Assembly: GCA_051960855.1 (NCBI GenBank)
Contig: JBQCDV010000104.1
Location: 1 to 44,426 of the forward strand
DNA: 44,426 bases
Direction of reading: 5' to 3'
Origin: JBQCDV01 sp051960855
Lineage (GTDB): Bacteria; Actinomycetota; Actinomycetes; JAJZTN01
A model generated the notes under the pieces. It ran no database searches, had not been told where the DNA came from, and saw nothing but the letters and a program-made list of their open reading frames with translations. Made by a program: the position numbers and the translations under genes. Below are positions 7,881 through 14,787 of this stretch, piece after piece (position 1 is the stretch's first letter; each line of letters opens with the position of its first letter).

Positions 7881-8444
7881 ATGGCCGCCCCCATCCTTCC
7901 CCTCGACGTCGCCGCCCTCCGCAGAGCCCTGAAGAACAGCGGTGCTCTGAAGAACAGCGGTGCTCTCAAGAACAGCGGTGCTCTCAAGAACAACCCCCTG
8001 TCCACCAGCAAGGCGCTCTACGTGGCGGCCGGTGCCTGCGACCTCGCCGTCGCTGAGCTGCGGTCGCTGCCGCAGCGGCTGCAGGGGCTGCGCGCCCAGG
8101 CCGACGAGCGGGTCGCGCCGCTGCGCTCGGTCGAGCCCCGCGCCCTCGTGCGGGTCGTGCAGCAGCGCGCCGCCGAGGTCGGCCAGCAGGCGAAGTCCCT
8201 GCCGGTGCGGGCGATCGGCGAGGCGCTGACCGTGAGCTCCCGCGCCGCTGTCGTCGTGGACGAGCTGGCCGAGCGCGGCAAGTCCCTCGTGACGAAGGTC
8301 GAGGAGCAGCCGGCTGCGCAGCGGACCGAGCGTCAGGCCAAGGCCACCGTCCGCCGGGCCCGGTCGACCGCCCGCACGGCCAAGTCCACCGCCACGAACG
8401 CCGCTGCCGCCGCTGAGGGTGCCGCGGAGAAGCTCGGCGAGTGA
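7881..8444 (+). CDS. HbhA-like helical protein
   Basis: 187 residues, predicted mostly helical and rich in Ala, Arg, Gln and Glu. In mycobacteria the gene in this position encodes the heparin-binding hemagglutinin HbhA, with a coiled coil and a Lys/Ala/Pro-rich C-terminal tail. Here the C-terminal tail (ATVRRARSTARTAKSTA) is Arg/Ala/Thr-rich, less Lys-rich than in M. tuberculosis, and ends acidic (EGAAEKLGE). Residues 16-37 are a four-fold ALKNSG repeat absent from the mycobacterial protein. Assignment rests on synteny (XRE before, DUF2516 after) and composition; an adhesin role is not shown. GAAAGGA precedes the ATG by about 9 nt. Confidence 0.7.
   Translation: MAAPILPLDVAALRRALKNSGALKNSGALKNSGALKNNPLSTSKALYVAAGACDLAVAELRSLPQRLQGLRAQADERVAPLRSVEPRALVRVVQQRAAEVGQQAKSLPVRAIGEALTVSSRAAVVVDELAERGKSLVTKVEEQPAAQRTERQAKATVRRARSTARTAKSTATNAAAAAEGAAEKLGE
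7926..7994 (+). repeat. 18-nt in-frame tandem repeat encoding ALKNSG
   Basis: Three full 18-nt units (7926-7943, 7944-7961, 7962-7979) and a partial fourth (7980-7994), differing only at silent third positions and one Ala codon. They lie at codons 16-38 of the HbhA-like gene. Confidence 0.95.
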
Positions 8445-8467
8445 TCACGGTCGCCCCGTCCGGCGCC

Positions 8468-8473
8468 TAGGCT
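8468..8473 (+). promoter_or_regulatory. -10 box, leaderless start of the DUF2516 gene
   Basis: TAGGCT followed by 6 nt and then GTG at 8480. No Shine-Dalgarno lies before the GTG, so the transcript is probably leaderless. Confidence 0.6.
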
Positions 8474-8479
8474 GTCGCC

Positions 8480-8815
8480 GTGAGCCTGTTCGCGATCCCG
8501 CTGCTGGTGGCACTCGTCCTCTGGGTCGTGCTGCTGGTGGCCAAGGCCGTGGCCCTCGTCGACGCCCTGCGCTACTCGACGCCGTCGTTCCCAGCCGCCG
8601 GGAAGCAGAGCAAGACCCTCTGGCTCATCTTCCTGGGGCTGGGACTGGCGTTCCACGTCGTCACCTACCCGGACCCGACCAGCCTGTTGAGCCTGGCCGG
8701 CGATGTGGCGGCGATCGTCTACCTCGTCGACGTCCGGCCGGCGCTGCGGGCGGTGAATGGCCGCAGCAATGGCCGCGGCAACGGCCGCAACGAGGGGCCC
8801 TACGGTCCCTGGTGA
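8480..8815 (+). CDS. DUF2516-family small membrane protein (Rv0476-like)
   Basis: 111 residues. An N-terminal hydrophobic segment (LFAIPLLVALVLWVVLLVAK), a second around WLIFLGLGLAFHVVTY and a third around LLSLAGDVAAIVYLVDV indicate three membrane helices. The conserved ALVDALRY...K...K.LW pattern between TM1 and TM2 fits DUF2516 proteins, found next to HbhA in actinobacteria. The function is unknown. The C-terminal tail NGRSNGRGNGRNEG is a Gly/Asn/Arg repeat. The stop overlaps the start of the following hydrolase gene by 3 nt. Confidence 0.82.
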   Translation: MSLFAIPLLVALVLWVVLLVAKAVALVDALRYSTPSFPAAGKQSKTLWLIFLGLGLAFHVVTYPDPTSLLSLAGDVAAIVYLVDVRPALRAVNGRSNGRGNGRNEGPYGPW

Positions 8816-9612
8816 ACCGCCTGCTGCTGTCAGGCGACGACCACCTGCGCTACGACCTCGAGTACCAGGTGCTCGGAGCTGGCGACCCCGTCACCCTCTT
8901 CTGTCACGGGCTCGCGAACTCCATCGAGGAGACCCGACCCTTCGCCTCGGGGGTGGGTGGCACGCGTGCCTTCCTGCACTTCCGCGGTCACGGGGCCTCG
9001 GCCGCCCCTGAGGAGGAGTGGACCTACCCCGCCCTGGCCCGTGAGGCGGTGGCGGTCGCCGACACCGTCGGTGCCCGGCAGGCGCTCGGTGTCTCGATGG
9101 GAGCCGGAGCACTCACGGCGCTCGTGGCAGAGCAGCCTGACCGCTTCAGCCGGCTCGCTCTCGTCATGCCCGCCGTCCTCGACCGCCCGCGTCACGCACC
9201 CGCCCTGCGCCGTTTCGAGCACCTGGCGCAACTCGTGGAGGAGCGCGACGTGGAGGCCCTGGTGGCGGCTCTCCTGCTGGAGCAGCCCGCCGAGCTCAGG
9301 GACCGGCCGGACGTCGTCGTCTGGACGCGCCGCCGCGCCCGTCGCCTCGCCGGCACCCCGGTCGGGCGGGCGCTGCGCGCGCTGCCGTCTCAGACCGCTG
9401 TGCCCGACGGCTCGGCGCTCCGCGCGGTCACAGCGGATGTCCTCGTCCTCGCCGGAGAGGACGACGAGGCACACCCGGTGGAGGTCGCCGAGGAGCTTGC
9501 CGCTGCACTCCCGCACGCGACCCTGGTGGTGCTGCCGCCCGGCGGCCTGCTGTGGCGCCACCGGGCACGCACCCGCGAGGTCCTCACCAGCTTCCTGAAC
9601 ACCACCGACTGA
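8812..9612 (+). CDS. Alpha/beta hydrolase
   Basis: 266 residues. The fold is shown by the oxyanion region LFCHGLANS, the nucleophile elbow GVSMGAG (GxSxG, Ser about 99), and the acidic residue in LAGEDDEAHP. The usual C-terminal catalytic His is not obvious: the place where GGH is normally found reads PPGGLLWRHRA, so the His may be the one two residues later or may be lost. The substrate is unknown. The GTG start overlaps the DUF2516 stop, implying co-expression. Synteny with Rv0477 is not supported by sequence type. Confidence 0.8.
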   Translation: MNRLLLSGDDHLRYDLEYQVLGAGDPVTLFCHGLANSIEETRPFASGVGGTRAFLHFRGHGASAAPEEEWTYPALAREAVAVADTVGARQALGVSMGAGALTALVAEQPDRFSRLALVMPAVLDRPRHAPALRRFEHLAQLVEERDVEALVAALLLEQPAELRDRPDVVVWTRRRARRLAGTPVGRALRALPSQTAVPDGSALRAVTADVLVLAGEDDEAHPVEVAEELAAALPHATLVVLPPGGLLWRHRARTREVLTSFLNTTD

Positions 9613-9620
9613 CCCCGAAC

Positions 9621-9626
9621 TAGGGT
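9621..9626 (+). promoter_or_regulatory. -10 box, leaderless start of the AlaX-like gene
   Basis: TAGGGT, then 7 nt, then GTG at 9634. This spacing decides for GTG 9634 over the in-frame GTG at 9625, which overlaps the box. Confidence 0.55.
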
Positions 9627-9633
9627 GCTCGCC

Positions 9634-10362
9634 GTGACGGACACGCTGGGACGCACCATCCGGCTCGAGCTCGAGGACGCGCGACTGCGGGAGTGGCAGG
9701 GCGTCGTTCTGGAGTCGTCACCGGACGGGATCGTGCTCGACCGCTCGGCCTTCTACCCTGGTGGCGGCGGTCAGCCCGCCGACCACGGCACGCTGTTGTG
9801 GGGCGGCGTCGAGACCCGGATCGTGGGCGCCCGCAAGGGCGAGGACCTCTACCTGCTCCCGCAGGACGGCGACCCGCTGCCGCCGGCCGGCACCACCGTC
9901 TCGGCGGCTGTTGCCGACGAGCGTCGCACCGCACTCATGCGCACGCACTCCGCGCTGCACCTGCTCTCCGGCGTTGTCTTCCGCGACTTCGGCGCCCTCG
10001 TGACCGGCTCCAACATGGAGCCGCTCGAGGGGCGGCTGGACTTCAACCTGCCGGAGGTGCCGGACGGGTTCCGGGACGCAGTGGGCGCGGCCTGCCTCCG
10101 GGAGGTGGAGGCAGACCGCGCGATCACGGTTTACTCGCTGCCGCGTGAGGAGGCCTTCGCGCTGCCCGACATCATCCGCACCGCCACAAACCTCGTGCCG
10201 CCCGAGGTCGAGGTCGTCCGGCTCGTGGATATCAACGGGCTGGACGTGCAGGCCGATGGCGGCACCCACGTCGCCTCCACCCGGCAGATCGGGGGCCTCG
10301 AGGTGGTCAAGGTCGAGAGCAAGGGCAAGGGATTCCGGCGCATTCGCGTCAGACTGACGTGA
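9634..10362 (+). CDS. AlaX-type alanyl-tRNA editing protein
   Basis: 242 residues. Free-standing homologue of the editing domain of alanyl-tRNA synthetase, which hydrolyses mischarged Ser- or Gly-tRNA(Ala). The family features are SAFYPGGGGQPADHGTL (the GGGQ region), the zinc motif MRTHSALHLLSG (HxxxH), and the second half of the site in DVQADGGTHVASTRQIG, where the usual Cys-x3-His pair appears as Gly-Gly-Thr-His, so one metal ligand of the typical CxxxH appears to be missing. It ends two bases before the convergent L,D-transpeptidase gene. Confidence 0.85.
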   Translation: MTDTLGRTIRLELEDARLREWQGVVLESSPDGIVLDRSAFYPGGGGQPADHGTLLWGGVETRIVGARKGEDLYLLPQDGDPLPPAGTTVSAAVADERRTALMRTHSALHLLSGVVFRDFGALVTGSNMEPLEGRLDFNLPEVPDGFRDAVGAACLREVEADRAITVYSLPREEAFALPDIIRTATNLVPPEVEVVRLVDINGLDVQADGGTHVASTRQIGGLEVVKVESKGKGFRRIRVRLT

Positions 10363-10363
10363 C

Positions 10364-11536
10364 CTAGCTGGCCGCGGTCGCGCTCCCGGTGGCGACCGTG
10401 GTCGACCCGCTGGCGGACGCGGAGGCGGTGGCCGTCGGGGTCGACGACTTCGTCGGAGCCGGCGTCGTGGTCTTGGTCGGCGAGGGGGTTGACGTCTTCG
10501 TCGGGGCCGGAGTCGCGGACTTCGTGGGCGCCGGCGTCGCACTCTTCGTCGTGGGCGCGCTCGTCACCTGCGAGGAGTGGTAGACGACGACGGCGTCTCC
10601 GATGTGCACCTGCCCGAAGATCCAAGCCGTGGCCCCCTTGTCACGCGTGTTGACGCACCCATGCGAGGCGCCGGCGTAGCCACGGGCCGCGAAGTCACTC
10701 GAGAAGTGGACCGCCTGGCCACGGCTGAAGAACATCGCGTACGGCATCTTCGAGCCGAACAGGTTGGACACGTGGTCGGCGTCCTTGCGGTAGACGTCGA
10801 AGACACCCTCGCGGGTGGGGGTGAACTGCGACCCGAAGCGCACCGCGATCCGCTTCTGCACCGAGCCGTCCACGACCCACGCGAGCGTCCGCGTCGTCTT
10901 GTCGATGCACAGCACGCGGCCCTCAAGGCAGCGTGGGTCCAGGCGGCCGCCCGCGACTGGTGCCGACGTCACCTTCGGGTAGAGCTCATCGTGAGTCGGC
11001 GTGTGAGTCGCTGCTCGCAACGCATCCCAGGTCGCCTGGTCCACCTCACCGGTCTTGGCCAGGCCCTTGGCCGCCTGGAACTCGACCACCCCGCTGCGGG
11101 TCGCGGTTCCGAACGTGCCATCGACCCAGCGGACCGAGAGCAGCTTCCGCTGCGCGAGCCGGGCCTCGAGGTCGCGAACCTTGCTGCCGCTGTCGTCGAG
11201 GCGGAACAGGGCCGGGGCCACCGTCGCGTCCGGGGTCGGCTCGTCGGTCGGTGTGGCCGTCGGCGACGCGGTCTCGCCTGTCGCTCCGGTCGCGGTGGTC
11301 GTCGGGCTGGTCGGGCTCGTCGGGCTGGTCGGGCTGCTGGAGCCATCAGCCGCCGACGACGTCGTGATCGGGCTGCCCTGGGACGTCGCGCCCGTGGCGG
11401 ACTGCTCGTGCGCCGACGGGGCGGCCGCGTCCCTGCCCAGCAGCTGGGTCGCGGCGTAGCCGCCACCGGCGATCAGCCCGACGCCGAGGACGGCGGCGGT
11501 CGCCGCGGCGAGCGGGCGGATGGTCAGGCGGGACAT
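10364..11536 (-). CDS. Secreted L,D-transpeptidase with peptidoglycan-binding domain and Thr/Pro-rich tail
   Basis: 390 residues. It would form 3-3 cross-links in peptidoglycan. An N-terminal hydrophobic segment (residues ~9-30) is a signal anchor or signal peptide. Residues ~45-105 are a Ser/Thr/Pro-rich linker including (SPT)4. Residues ~110-175 are a PG_binding_1 domain (DDSGSKVRDLEARLAQRKLL). Residues ~205-322 are the YkuD domain with His277 (AVHFSSD) and the catalytic SHGC motif, Cys294. Residues ~323-390 are a second low-complexity tail of APTKSATPAPTK-type repeats. A long linker after the catalytic domain is unusual and could span or attach to the wall. Confidence 0.92.
   Translation of the reverse strand: MSRLTIRPLAAATAAVLGVGLIAGGGYAATQLLGRDAAAPSAHEQSATGATSQGSPITTSSAADGSSSPTSPTSPTSPTTTATGATGETASPTATPTDEPTPDATVAPALFRLDDSGSKVRDLEARLAQRKLLSVRWVDGTFGTATRSGVVEFQAAKGLAKTGEVDQATWDALRAATHTPTHDELYPKVTSAPVAGGRLDPRCLEGRVLCIDKTTRTLAWVVDGSVQKRIAVRFGSQFTPTREGVFDVYRKDADHVSNLFGSKMPYAMFFSRGQAVHFSSDFAARGYAGASHGCVNTRDKGATAWIFGQVHIGDAVVVYHSSQVTSAPTTKSATPAPTKSATPAPTKTSTPSPTKTTTPAPTKSSTPTATASASASGSTTVATGSATAAS
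11301..11336. repeat. 9-nt tandem repeat (4 units) in the L,D-transpeptidase gene
   Basis: Four units of GTCGGGCTG, one with a terminal C. Read on the minus strand they give Ser-Pro-Thr repeats. The same unit recurs at 12531-12575 in another frame. Confidence 0.95.
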
Positions 11537-11667
11537 GGCTTCCCCCGAGGTGAGGAGTCGTCAGGGCGGCGGGCCCTGCCGTGCGGTCGGTACACCTGTC
11601 ATGACTCCTGGCTGCCGCCGCCGGTTGCACCTGCAGTGAATCTGGACGGAATCTGGACTGAAGTCTG

Positions 11668-12582
11668 TCATCCAGGCCGTCGATCTCGGGCCGCCTCGCC
11701 TTCGCGTGGTGCCACCGCCGACCACGCCACCGTCAGCTGCCCCGGACGCCAGCGCGTCTGCGGGCCGGCCAGCGGCCAGCCCCGTTGCCGCAGCCCCTGC
11801 AGCGTCTGCTGCCATCGGTTGCGCGCCCCAAAGGACGCCCATCCCGCCGCCCGGTCCCACTCGGCATCGAGGTCCGCGAACAGCGCGTGCACCCTCTCGC
11901 CCGGCACGTTGCGGTGGATCAGCACCTTCGGCAGCCGCTCGGCGAGCTCCGAGGGCCGTTGCAGAGCGGCCAGGCGCGCGGCCAGGGTCAGGGTGCGCGG
12001 TCCGTGCGGCCCGAGGTCGACCCACGTCGCCAGGCGTCCCGTCTCGTCGCAGGTGCCCTCGACGACGACGCCGCCCGGCGCGAGGCGGGAGGTGAGCTGT
12101 CGCCACGCGTGCGCGACCTCGCCCTCGTCGTACTGACGCAGCACGTTGAACGCGCGCACGATCAGCGGGCGGACGGTGCCCGGCTCCCCGCTGCGGCGTT
12201 CGGGAAGGTGCTCGTCGAGAGGCAGCTCGAAGCCGCCGAGCCCGAACGTCGTCCGCGGTGGCCGGGCGTGGGGGAGGGCTGCGGCGACGCGAGCGGGGTC
12301 GATCTCGAGACCGACGACGCGGACATCCGGTCGGATGACAGCCAGGCGCTCGGCGAGCTCGGTCGTGGTCCAGTGGGCGCGGCCGTAGCCGAGGTCGACG
12401 ACGACGGGATCGTCGGCGCGCCGCAGCAGGCCGGCGTAGGTGTCGAGCAGCCACCGGTCGACGCGCCGGAGCCGGTTGGGGGCCGTCGTGCCGCGCGTGA
12501 TGGTGCCGACGGGGCGGGCTGGCCGGCCAGGTCGGGCTGGTCGGGCAGGTCGGGCTGGTCGGGCTGGTCGGACGGGCCTCAC
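11668..12582 (-). CDS. Class I SAM-dependent methyltransferase-like protein with Arg-Pro-Ala N-terminus
   Basis: 304 residues. The SAM-binding motif I is VVVDLGYGRAHWT, with acidic residue VVGLEIDP after the second strand, as in Rossmann-fold methyltransferases. The substrate is unknown. The GTG at 12582 overlaps the mutY TGA (GTGA). Residues 2-26 are an RPVRPARPARPA-type tract encoded by a 9-nt repeat; nothing in the fold needs it. The open frame continues far upstream, but only as an antisense/out-of-frame reading of mutY. Last gene of the disA-mutY-methyltransferase operon. Confidence 0.82.
   Translation of the reverse strand: MRPVRPARPARPARPARPGRPARPVGTITRGTTAPNRLRRVDRWLLDTYAGLLRRADDPVVVDLGYGRAHWTTTELAERLAVIRPDVRVVGLEIDPARVAAALPHARPPRTTFGLGGFELPLDEHLPERRSGEPGTVRPLIVRAFNVLRQYDEGEVAHAWRQLTSRLAPGGVVVEGTCDETGRLATWVDLGPHGPRTLTLAARLAALQRPSELAERLPKVLIHRNVPGERVHALFADLDAEWDRAAGWASFGARNRWQQTLQGLRQRGWPLAGPQTRWRPGQLTVAWSAVAPREGEAARDRRPG
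12531..12575. repeat. 9-nt tandem repeat (5 units) in the methyltransferase gene
   Basis: Units GTCGGGCTG, GTCGGGCAG, GTCGGGCTG, GTCGGGCTG, GTCGGACGG. Read on the minus strand in this gene they give Arg-Pro-Ala repeats, a different frame from the same unit in the L,D-transpeptidase gene 1.2 kb away. Confidence 0.95.
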
Positions 12583-13520
12583 GCGGGAAGCTGGAAGAGC
12601 TCGCCGGGAAGTGGCTCGAGCAACCCGTCTTCCACCAGGCCAGCCAGCGCCCGGTCGCGCTGCGCTGGGTCCGGCCAGGCCGCGTCCAGTGCGGAGCGGT
12701 GCACCGCCGCGCGGCTGGCCCGCACCGCCGCGAGCAACCGCCCTCGCGCCTGCCGGTCGGTGCCCTCCCACGCCTGAGTGCGCTGCGCAGGCAGCGCCGA
12801 AGCTGGTCGCCCCGCTCGCAGCCAGCGGCAGCGGGCGGCTACGGGGCAGCGGGCGCAGCCCGGATCCCGCGCGGTGCAGACCAGAGCGCCCAGCTCCATC
12901 GTGGCGATCGCCCACCGCGCCGCCCGGTCCGGGTCGGTGGGGAGAGCCGACCGGGCGAGGTCGCGCTCGGCGGCGGTGACGTGGGCCGCGGGGCGGTCCT
13001 CGCCGGCGAGCAGACGCGCCAGCACGCGCCGGACGTTCGTGTCGAGGACGACGTGGGCACGGCCGAAGGCGAAGCTCGCGACTGCCGCAGCCGTGTAGTC
13101 GCCGATGCCGGGCAGGGCGATGAGGTCGTCGTAGGTGTCCGGGACCTGTCCCCCGTGCCGCTCCACGATGGACGTGGCCGCGGCATGCAGCCGCAGCGCC
13201 CGACGGGGGTAGCCGAGGCGGCCCCACGCCCGCACGGCCTCACCGGGGGAGTCGGACGCTAGGGCGTGCGGCGTCGGCCAGCGGTCCAGCCACTGCCGCC
13301 AGACCGGCAGCACGCGCACGACCGGTGTCTGCTGCAGCATGACCTCGCTGACCAGGACGCCCCAGGGGGTGCGGTCGGGTGCCCGCCAGGGCAGGTCGCG
13401 GGCGCACGCGTCGAACCAGGTAGACAGCTCGGCCTGCAGCAGCGCGAGGTCCGCGGGGGGCCGCGGTGCAGCTGCGGCAGGGCGCTGTCGGTCTCGCACG
13501 GGGAGCTGTCGGTCGGCCAC
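12579..13520 (-). CDS. mutY: Adenine DNA glycosylase MutY
   Basis: 313 residues. Removes adenine mispaired with 8-oxoguanine. The HhH-GPD domain carries the catalytic Glu59 (SEVMLQQTPV), the HhH motif LPGIGDYTAAA and the catalytic Asp160 (VLDTNVRR). The [4Fe-4S] ligands are Cys215, 222, 225 and 231 with spacing C-x6-C-x2-C-x5-C. It is short and lacks a clear C-terminal NUDIX-like 8-oxoG domain, as in many actinobacterial MutY proteins. The GTG at 13520 was chosen because it lies 19 nt after the disA stop and gives a normal N-terminus; the N-terminal DRQLPVRDRQRP contains a short duplication. Confidence 0.93.
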   Translation of the reverse strand: MADRQLPVRDRQRPAAAAPRPPADLALLQAELSTWFDACARDLPWRAPDRTPWGVLVSEVMLQQTPVVRVLPVWRQWLDRWPTPHALASDSPGEAVRAWGRLGYPRRALRLHAAATSIVERHGGQVPDTYDDLIALPGIGDYTAAAVASFAFGRAHVVLDTNVRRVLARLLAGEDRPAAHVTAAERDLARSALPTDPDRAARWAIATMELGALVCTARDPGCARCPVAARCRWLRAGRPASALPAQRTQAWEGTDRQARGRLLAAVRASRAAVHRSALDAAWPDPAQRDRALAGLVEDGLLEPLPGELFQLPA

Positions 13521-13539
13521 GGTCAGAGCTGTGCCGCGC

Positions 13540-14643
13540 TCAGACGTAGCGCTCGAGGATGCTCGACTCGGCCAGGCGCGAGAGCCCTTCGCGGACGGTG
13601 CGCGCGCGCGACTCCCCGACGCCCTCGACCGCCTGGAGGTCGTCGATGCCAGCCGCCAGCAGCCGCTGCAGGGTCCCGAAGTGCTCGATGAGGCGCTCCA
13701 CGACGGCGCCGGGCAGCCGCGGGACGCGGGCCAGCAAGCGGTGACCGCGCGGCGATACGGCAGCGTCGAGCTGGTCGGCGCCGTAGCCCATGGCGCGGGC
13801 CACCGAGGCGAGGTCCAGCAGCTCGGCACCGTCGAGGGAGTCGAGCTCGGCCAGCGAGTCCTCGACCGTGCGCGCCTTGCCGCGGCCGCCTCCGGCGGGC
13901 AGATAGTCCCGCAGCACGAGCTCGCGGTCGGGCTCCACTCCGGCGACGAGCTCCTCGAGCTGCAGCGACAGCAACCGGCCGTCGGTCCCGAGCTCGACGA
14001 CGTAGTCCTCGATCTCCTTGGCGATGCGGCGCACCATCTCGAGGCGCTGGGCCACGGAAGCGACGTCGCGGACCGTGACAAGGTCCTCAATCTCGAGGGC
14101 GGACAGGGTGCCGGAGACCTCGTCGAGCCGGAGCTTGTAGCGCTCCAGAGTGGCCAGGGCCTGGTTCGCCCGACTGAGAATGGCGTTGCTGTCCTCCAGC
14201 ACGTAGCGCAGGTCGTGCAGGTAGATCGCGATGATCCGCATCGAGGAGCTCACCGAGATCACCGGGTACCCGGTCTGCTGGGCCACGCGGGCGGCGCTGC
14301 GGTGCCGGGTGCCGGTCTCGGCGGTGGGGATGCTCGGATCCGGCACGAACTGCACACCGGCCCGGACGATCTTGTTGTTGGCGGTGTCGATCACGCAGCC
14401 GCCGTCCATCTTGCACAGCTCGCGCAGCCGGGTGGACGCGAACTCCACGTCGAGGGCGAAGCCGCCGCTGCAGATCGACTCCACGGTGCGGTCCCAGCCC
14501 ATGACGATCAGGGCGCCGGTGTTGCCGCGCAGGATTCGCTCGAGGCCGTCGCGCAGCTCGGTGCCGGGGGCGCACGCGGCGAGGGTGCGGCGCAGCAGCT
14601 CGTCGGTGCTGCTCTGGCTGCCGGCTGGCTGGCTCTGGGCCAC
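13540..14643 (-). CDS. disA: DNA integrity scanning diadenylate cyclase DisA
   Basis: 367 residues. Makes cyclic di-AMP and scans DNA through C-terminal HhH motifs. The N-terminal DAC domain carries RHR (113-115, GTRHRS). The DGA motif reads Asp80-Gly81-Gly82 (KMDGGCVID), so the usual Ala is Gly. The middle part RANQALATLERYKLRLDE is the helical spine. The C-terminal HhH region reads GTLQRLLAAGIDDLQAVEGVGE (shortened here: LLAAGIDDLQAVEGVG). GTG 14643 has an AGGGG ribosome-binding site. First gene of disA-mutY-methyltransferase, divergent from radA, as is common for the radA/disA pair. Confidence 0.95.
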   Translation of the reverse strand: MAQSQPAGSQSSTDELLRRTLAACAPGTELRDGLERILRGNTGALIVMGWDRTVESICSGGFALDVEFASTRLRELCKMDGGCVIDTANNKIVRAGVQFVPDPSIPTAETGTRHRSAARVAQQTGYPVISVSSSMRIIAIYLHDLRYVLEDSNAILSRANQALATLERYKLRLDEVSGTLSALEIEDLVTVRDVASVAQRLEMVRRIAKEIEDYVVELGTDGRLLSLQLEELVAGVEPDRELVLRDYLPAGGGRGKARTVEDSLAELDSLDGAELLDLASVARAMGYGADQLDAAVSPRGHRLLARVPRLPGAVVERLIEHFGTLQRLLAAGIDDLQAVEGVGESRARTVREGLSRLAESSILERYV

Positions 14644-14665
14644 AGGTCCCCTCGTGCGGCTCGGC

Positions 14666-14695
14666 GGAGTGGTGCTGACGGGAGTGGTGCTGGCG
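14666..14695. repeat. 15-nt tandem duplication in the disA-radA gap
   Basis: GGAGTGGTGCTGACG and GGAGTGGTGCTGGCG follow each other directly. They lie in the disA 5' leader region. A TAGACT box on the minus strand (14718-14713) may be the disA -10. Confidence 0.8.
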
Positions 14696-14774
14696 GCGCC
14701 TCGCCCGCGCGAAGTCTACGGTGCAGTGCCCGCGAGGCTGTGTGTTGCGGTCGGACTCTGTCAGGGCCGGCCCG

Positions 14775-14780
14775 TACCGT
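14775..14780 (+). promoter_or_regulatory. -10 box, leaderless start of radA
   Basis: TACCGT, 7 nt, then ATG 14788. No Shine-Dalgarno precedes the ATG. Confidence 0.55.
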
Positions 14781-14787
14781 CGTCGGC

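Noticed and set aside
11668..13227. Methyltransferase extended upstream to a 519-residue protein
   Set aside because: The extra part overlaps mutY on the same strand in another frame and has no domain; GTG 12582 with the GTGA overlap is the better start.
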